Source: Smittium mucronatum (Eukaryota; Kickxellomycota; Harpellomycetes; Harpellales; Legeriomycetaceae). From it: a DNA stretch of 64,000 bases. Shown here in pieces: positions 37,501 through 50,400 of this stretch. Below the pieces are notes generated by a model. The model was given only the letters and a program-made list of their open reading frames with translations, made no database searches and was not told where the DNA came from. The stretch spans positions 1-64,000 of the forward strand of contig LSSL01000185.1 of the NCBI GenBank assembly GCA_001953115.1, in the 5' to 3' direction. Every line of letters starts with the position of its first letter. Position 1 is the stretch's first letter. Position numbers and translations under genes: made by a program.

Positions 37501-40500
37501 AGCTTTTTCGTTATTTTTTTTATAAATGATGTAAAAGTATATTAAAATTAAGAAAGAAAGAAAAAAAATATTATTTTTATAAATTCTTAGTAAATTTATT
37601 TTTTATCACGGAGTTTTTAGAGAGTTACAACTAATATTAAAGTTAAACTGCAAAATATATTTAATTATTTTATGAGACAAATATTCATATAATGCGATGA
37701 ATAATATGCCAATTTTACTTGAAATTTTTTTTCAAGATTTTAGTATGTAATAATAAAATTTATGTATTAGCTATGGCCAAATTTTTTTCTATCAGACCAA
37801 AAAAACTTTTTTTCCTCTCAATCATTTTAAATTTACGAAAAAATTATGGATAAATGTTGAAAGATTTTTTATTTATATTTATTTGATTGAAATTAACTTA
37901 ATAAATTTTTTAATTAAAATGAAAGATCATGTTTTAAATTATAAATTTAAAAAACGAGATGTATAAATATAAATAATTTGTAAATTTTCGGCGTAATACA
38001 TCAAAATAATAGCTTCTTAACATTAAAACCTATATAAAACTTTATGTTTCTATATATTAAATTAAAATAATTAATTTTATTTGCAGAAATTATTTTTGTT
38101 TTTTGCTTAATATAATTAATTCAGAATTTCATATTTTATATATAATTTGAAAATAATTTACAATCGTTTCGGTCTCATAATTTTAATATATCCATTGGTA
38201 TTGATTTCCCGGGTTTATTAATAACCAAAACTGACGCTTTATAATTAAGTAGGAAATTAAATTATAAAATTCTTGAGATTTTCTTGTTTATTAAGTAAAA
38301 TAAGGACATATATTCAATTTTAAGACATCAAGAAATATTTATAACTTGAATATATTTTTATACGTAGCATTTGAAACTTAAATTAAACCAAAAAAAAAGA
38401 AGAATAGCATTTTTCAAACAAAAGTTTTACATTTTAAAAATGCATGAATTTTCTTCTGAATCAGGAATTTTTGGCCTTTAATATTCTGTTTTTGACTTTG
38501 ACACAAATTTAATTAAGTCATAATAAAAATTATAAATGTAATTTTTTGCTAATATGAAATTTATTCTTTTTTAAAATTCATCGGATGGAAATTTTTAGAT
38601 TTAGATATAGTAAATTTTAAAAAAAAATGCCGAGAAATTTAATTAATCTAGATCATGTTATCTTTTATATAATTTAAAAATGTTTAGATATTGAAGTATA
38701 ATTAAGATTAAATATTTCGAAATTTATTTATTTATTATTTTATTATTTTGAGATTTATTGTGTTTATCAAACTATTAAAACCTGAAGGTTCAATAAAATT
38801 TTTATCCAGACATGAATACTTTTTAAAATAAAAACTGATCATTTAGTAAAAAAATAGCTAACTTTTAAATTAATATTTGTGAAATTTATACCAAAATAGT
38901 TCCAAAAAATAGAATAAGTTCAAAAATTACAAAGAAACTCCATAAGTAATTATGTAATTATTCTTTGATAATATTAGCATTAGAAAAGGAATCCTTTTTT
39001 TAGGAATAAAATATGTATCCTTCTAAATGTTAACTTTGTACATTGTTTATATAAAGTTTTATCCAGACCATCAAATTTTATTGGTCGGATCAAAATTGTA
39101 TTAGTAAATTAATAATTTATCCAAAATATATGGGTTGCTAATAATTTAATTAAATTAAAGGCTCGTTGGAAGCAAGTATAGTTTTTTTAATAAGATTTAA
39201 ATTTTAGAAATAATCAGTGTCATTTTGTTCAGATTAAAGTTTGAATTGTATTATTTAAATAAATAACTCTAAAGAATAAAACGACCTGTTTTTGGAGTAA
39301 ATCAGGGAGCCAACTTTTTTTTAAAAATTAAAATATTATATATTTTTATGCCATATTTATAAATCAAGACGTTTTTTTGCAATTTAGAAGTAACTTTTTT
39401 TAAAATTAATTATCATTATGTGGGATTATAAAATCTATTAAAAAATTACATAAAAATTAATATGAAATTCACTAATATGTTATTAAAAAAAACAAAATAA
39501 ATTTTTTTCTAATTAAAAAACATCATGGAAGATAAATCTAAAAGTCCAATTAAGCGGATGAGAGCAGTAAATAAAATGTTATCCGCGTAAAAGAAGTTAC
39601 TAGAAATAAGGTGTAATTTACACTATTTAAATAAATATATCCTATAAAAAATAAACATATTCCAAAAAAATTTGAGCCTTCTGATAGGGAGTAGGATAAG
39701 GGTGAACTGCATCTTAAATAAACATATGGTGTTTATATGAGATGGAAATATTAACTTAGTGCAATAAAGAAACGATATGTATATAAATTAGGGAGAAAAT
39801 CTACAAAAATATGGATAAAAATGATTCAATTTAATCAAATTTAAATTTTTGAAAAAGCTAAACATAACTTTGGTCAAAAAAGAGAAGTAATCTATATGAA
39901 AATTTTCTAACAGGATCATAAAAAATTTTATGGCACGAGATTATTTTAAGTTAATGTAATCGAAAAAATAATAATGAGTATTTATAGATGAAATAAGTTT
40001 CAGTTTTCATATTATAATATTTATAATCTGTTCAAATATAGAAAAAAGAATTATTAAATTATGCAAAAATACAGAGAAAGAAAGCTAAAATAATAATAGA
40101 GTTCAATTTTTTTAGAGTTACAAAATATAAATTTGTTTTTAATGGAACAGAATGTATTGAGATATTTCTCTATTTATCAAAAGTGTAAGTAGTATAAAGA
40201 ATATATCTGTCTTTTAAAAATTATATATTTATCAATCAATCTTGTATTCATGTATGAATGAAAAAAGGACTTGAAATATCACAATTAGGCTACAACTTAA
40301 TTTATTTTTCTCATTAATATATAAGTTGAATCCAATGGATAATGTATATAGCTAAATAAAAATATGCTCAATATATATTATTAGTTCCCAAAATGCCTTG
40401 TATTAAATAATCATCAATTTGATGGATGATTAAATGATATAAATAACTAAATGGAATTTTGAGGCAATTTTTACAAAATGAGTATGAATATGAATATATT

Positions 40501-43500
40501 ATTCTAGAAGAGTTTTTTAAACTAGATTGAGAATAATCTTGATGAGAATTTATTAATTAAATACTCCGTAATCAATCAATAATTCGATCCTTGTTCAAAA
40601 CTTATGATGTTATAATACCAAAATACATGTTAACTACAATTTATATTTAATAAAATAAACCATATCTTTAATAGTTAAATAAAAAAAAATGAAAGGGTCT
40701 ATTTTCATTAAATTGTGAGTTTTTTTAGTAAAATTTAATAGTTTAAATCTAAAAATGTAGATTTCATGAGTTTTAAAATAAAAAAAAAATTTATACTAGC
40801 AAAAAGCAACATTATTAATTTTTAAAGTGACATATCTAAATTTACGCAAATCCAAAGCAAGATTTTTAAGGTACATAATGAGTTTTTCAGGTGGAAAACT
40901 CATCTATTTTTAATATGTAAAACTCTATTTTGAAAAGGAGAATATATTTATTTTAAAATAAAAAATCTGTTTTTTTATTTTTTATATTATAGTTTAAAAT
41001 TTTATAAAAAAAATCATTGATTTTGAGAAAATTGACATAGGCAACTGTTATTTTCAATTAAGCTTACTAATATGAACTGTTCACGTTAAGACATATAAAA
41101 TACTATTTAGGCTTCATTGTAGGTTTATTTTCAATTTTTAAGATTATGAAATTCCCAAAAAGATAATATAAATAATAATAGCAATAATGATAGTAATATA
41201 AATTTTCATAAAGTATATATAATCAAATATATTTAAAATTTATGGGAAAAAGTCAATTAATTGTAGCTTTGTGTATATTTCAATATTTAATATTTTTTAA
41301 AATAACGTTTTTGTATAGAGTAAATTATATTTTTTAGGTTAATATTTTTAAACACAGTAAAAAATCGCACATATATCAAATTCAATTTTTAGATTTAAAG
41401 GAGCTTTTTAATTTTTAAGGGCTTAGAAAATTGAGCTTCTAAAATTCGTTTTGTAATAAGTGATCACTTTTTATGATATATGTATAATACATTTAATTAT
41501 TTTCAGAATATTTATTTAGATTTACAAATAAACATTCAAAAAATTTTATATTTAAAGCAAAAATATTATTGTAGCGTGTGATTCTAACTATAATATATAT
41601 TTTAATACGTAATTATAAACAATTATTTATTTTTAGAAAATCTTTAAAAAAAACTAACACACTTAGGTATAATAATATAAATCAAACTTCCAAATTTAAA
41701 TAAATGATAAGTTAGAAATTTTTTTTTGATTTAACCAAGTAAAAAGGAAAAGTTATAAATAGTTTAGGCTATGGTGGGTTTTAATAAGTATGAGTATTGA
41801 TTTTAATTAAAGATTATATTTTTACAAAAAAGATTAATAAGGGGTCCTTCATAATAATTTTTTCTTGTAAAAATATAAATTAAATTTAAAAAATAAAAAA
41901 TGATAAAATATGGATTTATAATTATCAGCGTTTTTTTAAATAAGACAAGCACCAAAATTTATTTTTTCGCTGTATTATTTAAAAAAGAGTTTGAAGGAAT
42001 ATTGCTTTTTAAGCGTGATATATACAATTTAAATCATTATAGATTTTAAACTAAATTTATTCTAAAAATATAGATTTAAAATATGTAGTCCATAATCTAA
42101 AATTTCTATTAAACCAGATTAACTTATTATTATAAAATACAACAATGTAATAATTACTACATGTATTGAGATTTTTATTGGTGATATTAATATATATATG
42201 AGCAAAAATGATGGCATAAATACGAGCTTAGAAGATCTGACCATTAAAAATACAATAATTAACACAAACATATTATTATTGTTATTTAGCTATAAAAATA
42301 TTGAGAATAGAGGGATTAGAAAAACACGGAAAATATAATGACTAATAGGATATTTGATCTTTTATGAAAATAGTATAAAAGAAAGATTTTAAACTGATAT
42401 TTTTTTCCTTTAAATTTATAATTAGAATTATTAAAGTATATCAAGTTAAATATACTTTTTATATTGAACTTTGTTATCACCAAAAATTTGAGCTTAATTT
42501 TTTGTGGTATATAAAAATTTGGGCTGTAATATTTGTTGTAAATAAAAAAATGGGGGTTTTTTTAATCTTTATTAAACATCAATTATCTAAATTTTAGTAA
42601 TAATAATTAGATTTTAATTTTTAAAAAAAGAATAAAAATACGTAAAGAAGGATATTAACCACACATAATTTTATGAAACTTAACAAAATACATTAAAAAT
42701 TATTTTGAATAATATTATAAAAGCTAGAGGTAAGATGTTTTGAATTATGACTGAACGTAAATAAAAATTAAAAGCATAAATAAGTCGATTTTTAAATAGT
42801 TTTATTTTTTATTTAGCTTTTTCTAGATCAAAAATTTGTGCCTTGCTCCATTTTGTGCTTATTAAAAATATGATTTCACCCAATTTATCTATTTATTCAA
42901 TAGGGTATAAATATAATCATTTTTTTGATAGCATTGATAAAAAATGAAAGTCTTTTTTTTAATATTATTATTAAAAGAGTTAAAGGAATCATAAATTATA
43001 AGATTAAATAATTTAATTTCGGAATAAATGCATAAGTTTATATATCGAATTTTTTTTGATTATAATATATTGATGTTAGAGCATAAAAACTGTTTTTTTA
43101 CATTAATTTAAAAGTTCATATTTTGATATTTAAATAAAAGAATATAGATTTTCTTAAGAATACAAAAAATTTAAAAGCCAGTTTAAATTTATCACAGTTA
43201 ATAAAATAGCAAACCGAAGTTTCTGTTTGGAAAGATATTTTTAAACCATTTTTAACAAAATTTGAACAAAAAATAAATTATAGGAGCTAATATTAAAATT
43301 GAATAGATTTAAAATTAATTTTGAAATCGTGAAATGATTGCAAGTACTTTTAATGATTATTTTGATAAATGAGAATTATATTTAGGGACTGATTTATATC
43401 AGCAAATATTTTTACAACGAATTTTTTGTTTGTAGTAAAGCTGATTTATTTTTACATACTTATTAATTTTGAGATCAAATTAATTTTACGATTTTTAAAA

Positions 43501-45300
43501 CTTTCACTATAAAAGTAAGAAGAAAGTTAAAGAGCTAAATAGGAAACATATTTTCTAGAATTTTAATAATATTTATGTAATGAAATATGAAAATGACTAT
43601 GATAAGAAATATAAAACCAGCGGAGAAAAAAAGAGGATACATCTGATCATTTTTATTATAGTAACGTGTTAATTCATAACCAGAGAAACGCTTAAACTGT
43701 ATCTTACTTGTGGAATTTTTTTTATAGATGAAAGCATTAAAGCATAATTGGGGAGTGATTTATTTATTTAAGATTTAATGTAATTTCTTTTTAAAACATC
43801 TAATCGCGTACACACATATGGAAGTTATTTTATCAGGAATTTTACCAATATACAAATTATGAATCTTTAAGATAATAGTATAAAAATAAATCAATGATAT
43901 TTAAACTTGGCAATGATCAAGTTATTTTTATAAACAGAGGCAAATTTTCACCATAAGTCCCGGAATGGAAGTTTAGCAATTCAGATTTAATAATTTACAG
44001 ATGATTTTTTAAAACACTTAGCAAATACTATTAATATGTTTATATATATCTCATAATTTCTTTAAAAGAAAGAACCACAAAAACATAATTTAGAAAGTTT
44101 TGGTAAAAATTTAGAGAATGAGTAGAACATATTCATAATTTGAGTTATTATATGCTTTTTGTATTATATTTTCAGCGCTAGTATTTGAATATTCATCGAT
44201 TGAATAAATATGGATGAAAATAATAGAGTTTAGTAATTGTTCAAGTTCACTGTAAATAAATAAAAATTCAGTGGAGTGATTAGACTCAAATTTATATTAA
44301 TACTCATTATAGTTTGTGAAACTTTTTTTAGTTTCTGAAGATGAGAATGCTATAGTTTTTTTTATAGACAGTTTATTATCTCATAAAAATATAGATTTCG
44401 AAAACATTATTATTTTAATTTTTTTGAATAGCTGAATGCGAAAGAGATTGGTTATATTTAACAAATTTAGTATTAGGTGGGGTTTTAATGTTCTAAAAGT
44501 TGAATATATTAATATGGTTAATTATTTAAATATTAATAGATTATTTAAACAAAAGTAATATCCATATGATACACGGGACATATTTTAATTTTCTAACTGG
44601 TCTCTGGTTTTTATCAAAAATTAAAAACAAGAATATAATTTGTGGCACCAACTATAAAAAAACCCTATGAAAAATAAAAAACTTGAAACAACACCGGTTC
44701 AAAGTTACATAAAATCGAAATTAAAGGAGCTAGGGCTTATTGATTCTGAAATAAAACATAATAGCAGGAGTATTTTTATCTAAAAACGAAGAAAATATGG
44801 AGGCATAATTAGTGTTGTCTAATATTAATCCCATTTAACTTTAAGCCCACTTTATTAAAATGAATTTTAAAAGAAAAATATAAGTGGGGTGGATCATAAA
44901 TTAATGTTCATAATAAGCAATATAATATTTGAAATGCGGGGTTAAAACGATGCTTGAAGAATTTCTTGTGAAAAAAATAAAGGAATTTCTAGCGTACCCA
45001 TACTTTTTTTTAAAGATCTCATAGAATGTGTAGCCCTTATCAATAAAATGAAGGTTAATTTTTAATGAATGTACTTTAGGGGATGAAATGTTCGTCAAAA
45101 TACAAGTATTAATATGATTAAAATCGAGTAGATAGACTGGGAAAGGATGTGTCAGAAAATGAGATCATATTTTTCTATTTACTAACATGTTTTAGATTAT
45201 TTTTTTTACCAGCGTGGTCTCGTTAAATAAATAAAAAAACAAATATTTAGCCCGGTGTACTTTCTATTGCATCTTAACTGTATATTTCACAGAAAAATCC
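34578..45300. other. AT desert with A-rich plus strand
   Basis: No gene recognised over more than 10 kb. From about 36 kb the plus strand becomes A-rich relative to T and G exceeds C in many lines (for example 42601-42660 has 32 A, 19 T, 6 G, 3 C). This is the opposite of the T-rich 9.5-16.3 kb region. Since a plus-strand LINE 3' end follows at 45.3-46.8 kb, this stretch may be its decayed upstream part or other relics in the same orientation, but I could not read a domain in it. Confidence 0.4.
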
Positions 45301-45369
45301 GAACATTTTGGGATGGGTAGAAAAAATAAAAGCCAAGGAAGCCAATGGGTATTATGAAAATTTGTAGTT

Positions 45370-46830
45370 TTCATGATTATATAAGTATCTCGGGGCTGAT
45401 AAGCCATATGAACATATCCATAATAATATAAAGTTTGAAAATAGGATCAATCGATTGATTTAAAGAATACGGACAATAAACGTAACAAGGCTGGTGATGG
45501 TATGAGGTTTCAAATAATTTTTTTAGGAAATAGGGTTATTATATATATTAGAATTCAGCAATAGCTCACGATAATTCATGGGTCGGATTGAAAAAAGAGG
45601 TCACAATAAAGAGAATGTAAATCTTAGCTAGAAATATATGATTTAAAGAAAACAGACTTTATGCGAAGAGAATAGATTTTGACAAAATTTACCAGCAAGT
45701 TTTAGAGATCTGTGAAAGAAAAAACAGGCCTTATGGTTAAATCAGAAACAAAATAAAAGTAATGATAAACATATAAAGGTCAATGGCACAATATGCAAAG
45801 AGTTTAAGCTTATCGAACTTTCTAAAAAACGAGATAGGAAATCAATCTTATTAATAATGAGCGGGCTATTATTAGACCGCATTTTCGCAAGTGTAATATT
45901 GTCTCTGATGTTTGAGCGTTCTGAGATTTTGGAGCGGAGCCAGATTCAATTGGCGGACAGAATTCTCTAGCTTTTGAGAACCAGAATGTAAAACATATTC
46001 TTTGAGTTATAATATGCATAGTAAAAAAATCAATGGTGTTTATAATCGAGATACAATTAAAAGGCAGTATAGCTATTGGCTCAAATACATCCATCGAGAT
46101 AAAAAAAGCTATCGGGAACAATCTTCTGCATTTATTCGATATAGGGGTGATTGTGTGAGATTGCTAGCTATTTCAAGACCAGAGTTGGCAGCATTGATTT
46201 AGTGCCTGTGGTCTGAAAATGAATGATTGTAGTTGGTGGCGTTCAAAAGGAGTGGATATTGAAACTAAAAAGCGTGATAGGTCTGAGCAATGTTGATATT
46301 ATACATAGATGTCGATTCGCTTGAACCGCATTGGCGGGAATGGTGTCCAAATACCAAATGCTTGGAGATAAAAATAGAAATCTCAGCAATATTTTGCATT
46401 CATTTATTTATACTCATTAGATTTCCATTGGTTTGTAGGTGATGACTGGGTGATCTTATTCAGACTAATTAAGCGCGATGTTTTTCTAGAAAAAATTATT
46501 GGTAGATTGGTGTGTTTGAATAGGGTTGGCTGCATGCAGCTAGATGGTTGGGCCAGAGCAGAAAAATTATTTATTGTCATTTCGAGTCTAACCAATGGTA
46601 AGTAATAGAGATATATTGGCGGGCGGTGTTTAGTGGGGACACAGCCATTCGGCGGCGATACACAGTTATTCCCAAACAGCTCAACGCATCTATTCCCAGG
46701 CCGTTTGGGGCAATATTCTCAAGGGCATTTGATCAAGGCTTCCCATTGCAGGAAAAGTGCGTTCGGTTGTAGATATTTGACATTCATTGACAGCCAGAAA
46801 GACAGCCAGACGGAAAAAGAAATATACTCA
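45370..46830 (+). mobile_element. 3' end of a third decayed LINE
   Basis: Plus-strand traces in order. At 45380-45461 the frame reads YKYLGADKPYEHIHNNIKFE, the YLG thumb/connection block after the RT palm. At about 45863-46010 one frame reads IIRPHFRKCNIVSDV, stop, AF, stop, DFGAEPDSI, then LAFENQNVKHI. This is the C-terminal Cys/His knuckle region; the two TGA stops fall where Cys would be expected. At about 46621-46775 a frame reads SGDTAIRRRYTVIPKQL, possibly the last conserved block before the 3' end. All are broken by stops. The upstream palm was not identified, so this may be a 5'-truncated copy or one whose 5' part is lost in the AT desert. It ends about 600 bp before the kelch gene. 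Confidence 0.6.
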
Positions 46831-47426
46831 GAGGATAAAATATACTCAGATTCAGTGATGGGCATCGCATTTTCATTAGTCCATTTTTTAATCAGTCTAT
46901 TTTTCAACTTATATTTCTGCTGCTTTTCTTTACTGATTCATTTTCTTATTGTTTAAAAATAATCACTGCAAAGATTTTCGCTTTCTTTGCTATTTCAACA
47001 TTATTTTCTTCTCCCTGTTTGCATCTTTTTGTTTAGCTTCTAGGTACTTTATTAAGGCTACATTTTACTGTCTTCTTTCACAAGTGGATGTACTTTTATT
47101 TCTCCCCCCCCCCTCAAAAATACTGATAGTCGATTTCTACTTTGTCTTTTTCAAAATAGGATCAAAAGGTTATTTTTCTCTGCTCTTCCTCTCAAATAGA
47201 TTCTTCAAGAGTTCCCCTTCTTTTCAATAGCTTTTGTTTCTCCCAGCTACTAATTTCTCTTTGCATCTACACTTTGCTTTTATTCTTCGGTGTTGGTCGG
47301 TCCAGAGTTATAGATTCAAACTAAACTTTTCTAATTTAATATCTATCTTCTATTCTTCTCTCTTCTTCATTTCCCCTTTTATGCCTGATTCAATCATATT
47401 TTTAGCCGGCAAAAAATACTTATATT
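46831..47426 (+). promoter_or_regulatory. Pyrimidine-rich upstream region of the kelch gene
   Basis: About 600 bp of strongly T/C-rich plus-strand sequence (many TTCTT and TCTCC runs and a C-run at about 47104-47113) directly before the ATG at 47427. CT-rich tracts are common around transcription starts in fungal genes. Open frames through it (46949-47230, 47234-47443) are Phe/Leu/Ser-rich and carry no domain, so I read it as promoter and 5' leader. Confidence 0.4.
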
Positions 47427-50400
47427 ATGCAAAGCTTTTTTAGCAAGAATAAAGCTAAAAAGCCTCTATCTATATTCTCAGATGGTTTTTCAAAGTCTCC
47501 AAAGCTGTCAAAAAAATCTTCAATACCTGCCCCTACTACCTCTACACCTTCTATCACTCAAATTTCCGATTCTCCCCTTATATTTGGCTCTAAAATACCC
47601 CCTCCTCCCCCAAACACTTCAGATTTCCCTTCTACAGATGTTCTTCAACAGTCTTTAAATTATGCTCCAACTCAAACTAAGCCTCAAATCCCTCCCAAAT
47701 TACCTGATCTCTTTAATGATCCTGATAAACGTTCTTCCAATCGCCAATCATTAAAGTCTTCTGGGATTTGGATTGATAAAAAGATTTCTGGCTTTTTACC
47801 TTTCCCCAGGCGAGGTCTGTCCGTAGCTTCTCACGTTTCCGACATTTACTTATTTGCTGGTCGTGCCGATGGAATCCTGAAAAACGATCTTATAAAATTA
47901 GATACCAGTAATTTTCAACCCTATTTTTTGTTTTTGTTTATATCTCCCATTTTTTCTATTTTATCTAATAGATGAATTCGACTCTGCCATCGTCAAAGCA
48001 AACGGTTACACCCCCGAACCTAGAGAGGGTCATGCCTCAGCTTTTATCGGGAGAACTATGTTTGTCTTTGGTGGTGAACTTGAAGATGGACGTTGTGACG
48101 ATAATCTTTATGCTTTCAACATCGGTAATGAAATGTGGTACAAAGTACCCGTCAGCGGAAAACCTTTAATCGGAAGGAAAGGTCATTCTGCCGTATCCAT
48201 AAGCTCCTCCTTGTATATTTTTGGTGGGACAGTTGATGGTTACTATCTGCAGGATTTAACTGCCTTTGATGTCCGAGTTGGTATGTTGATTTCATATCTT
48301 TTTTTCCTTAAAATAAGTCTCTAAATTCTATGCCTTCTTTTTTTAGCCGCTACTGATGGTCCCAGTTGGAATTTTATCGAAACTTTTGGTGATGTCCCTT
48401 CTCCAAGAGCTGGCCACTCTTGCAATGCTCTCCATGGGAAGATTTACATGTAATTCCTTTTTTTTATTTTTTACTTTCTATTTTGTATTTAGTTTAATTT
48501 ATCCCTTCTTAGATACGGTGGAATGAATGGTGAAGTTTGTTTTAATGATTTGTGGGTGTATACCATATCTGAGAAACGCTGGTCACAAGTTGTTTTACGC
48601 GGTGCCACTCCTCCCCCTCGATATGGCCATGCCTCATCTATAGTCGATGACTGCATTTTCATTATGGGTGGAAGGACTATGGAAGGTCAGGCAATTACTG
48701 ACTTTTTTGCTTACAAAATACACACCCAGCGCTGGTACACATTCCCTGTCCAATCTTCAAAATGGCCCCACCGTGTTGACCCAGTCCTCTCCGTATTTAA
48801 AAATAAACTCATTCTATTCTCTGGAAATGCTACTCGTTCTACGGACTCTAACGTCCTCAATCTTTTAGATACCAATAAAATCAAAATAATGCCAGATTCA
48901 AGTTCATCTAAATTGGCTTCTAAATCCGATTCCCTTTCTTATAAACGACCTGTTGTCTCTGGGTCCGGTTTATACAACAACATTCCTGAACGCAGGAATA
49001 CCGATGGCGACGTTACCAAAATAAATCCACCTTCTGATAATCCCAATGCCAACTATTTTGGCCCCATGCCTAGTGGTGCATCTCAGTCTCATAATACTTG
49101 GAAATCCGCCAGTTTTAGCGCTGGTCATCCTCAAGGTCCAGCCGCTACTACCAGCTCTAACTTTTTTGAAAACCAACCATATATTCACAAAGGTGAATCA
49201 AATTCAACTGCTAGTTTTGCCGCTGAATATCCTCAGTCGTTTCCACATGAGCCTTTAACCTCAAATAGTACGAATATCACCTATCCCAAGATAAATGCAG
49301 AACCGATATCTGCTCCTCCTCAGAATTTCGAATACTCTAATCGCCCTGCATTACCATTACCACCACCACCTGTTCTAAGCCCTATAAGCCCTAACCCAGA
49401 AATCGATTCTAGCCATATTTTAATTTCAGCCACGCCATCCCAAGTTATCTCAAAGAACGAAATTAGTCCTTTAAAAACTCAGAATAAAATTTTAAAGATG
49501 CCATCGCCATCACATTTTAATTCTTTTGGAAGTAGTAATAATCTTGATAAACCATCTCCCGATTTTAGTGTTGGTTATCCTCAAAGCTCTCCTCAGAGCT
49601 ATAAAACTCCAGTCATCGATTTTGTCTCATCCTCAGAGAATAAGAAAGAAGAGTATAATATTTCAACTCATTTACCAAGCATTCCAGAAAAAACTGAGTC
49701 TTCTCAAACTAATTTCCTACCAACTCAAAATCAAAATTTCGACGAAGCAAATGGTTTGAATATACTTCCAAAACCAGAATTTAAAAAAGATTTTGCAACC
49801 TCGAGAAGTTTATCCCCATCTACATTTGAAACTCAATATGAGGATGCTGTTGATTCATCAATGGTAAGCGACAGCAAAAAAATCGATTATCAGCAAGAAT
49901 TTAATAATTCTAAAGCTTTAATTTTACAAGATGTAAAAGAATCAGAGATTCTAATTAACTCCAACCCCGAAAAAAATGTCCCCCCTGCCGACGTGAGTCT
50001 TCCCAAGGAGATTAGTGGTTATAAAGATATTAATTTTTTTGAGGGAGCCAAAGCTTCTGGGGATACACATGTTTCCAGAGAGACAAATAGTTTAGGAGAA
50101 CTAGAGTTTTCCAAGAAACCGAGTACATCTATTGATATAAAATCATCTGAAGATTCGAGTTCTTCCAGGGATGTAAATATTCCCAAAGAATTGAAAAATA
50201 ATCCAGATGTAAATATACCCAGGGAATTGAATTCTTCCAGAGATTTGAATGTTTCTAAAGATCCAAACACTTCCAGAGATTTATATGTTTCTAAAGAATT
50301 AACTTCTTCTAGAGACATGGATTTTTCTAAAGAGTTGAATGGTTCTCTTGACTTTAGAAAGCCCGAAGGTCGTGATTCCCCTTCCAATCCTCCTATCAAG

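Noticed and set aside
46949..47443. Hydrophobic Phe/Ser-rich open frames just before the kelch gene
   Set aside because: Pyrimidine-rich promoter/leader sequence gives such frames by chance; no domain, and the kelch start is clear at 47427.
50019..50399. Minus-strand open frame of 126 residues with repeated SLEE/FNSL units
   Set aside because: It is the antisense reading of the SRD/SKEL repeat in the kelch gene; the repetition comes from the sense repeat.
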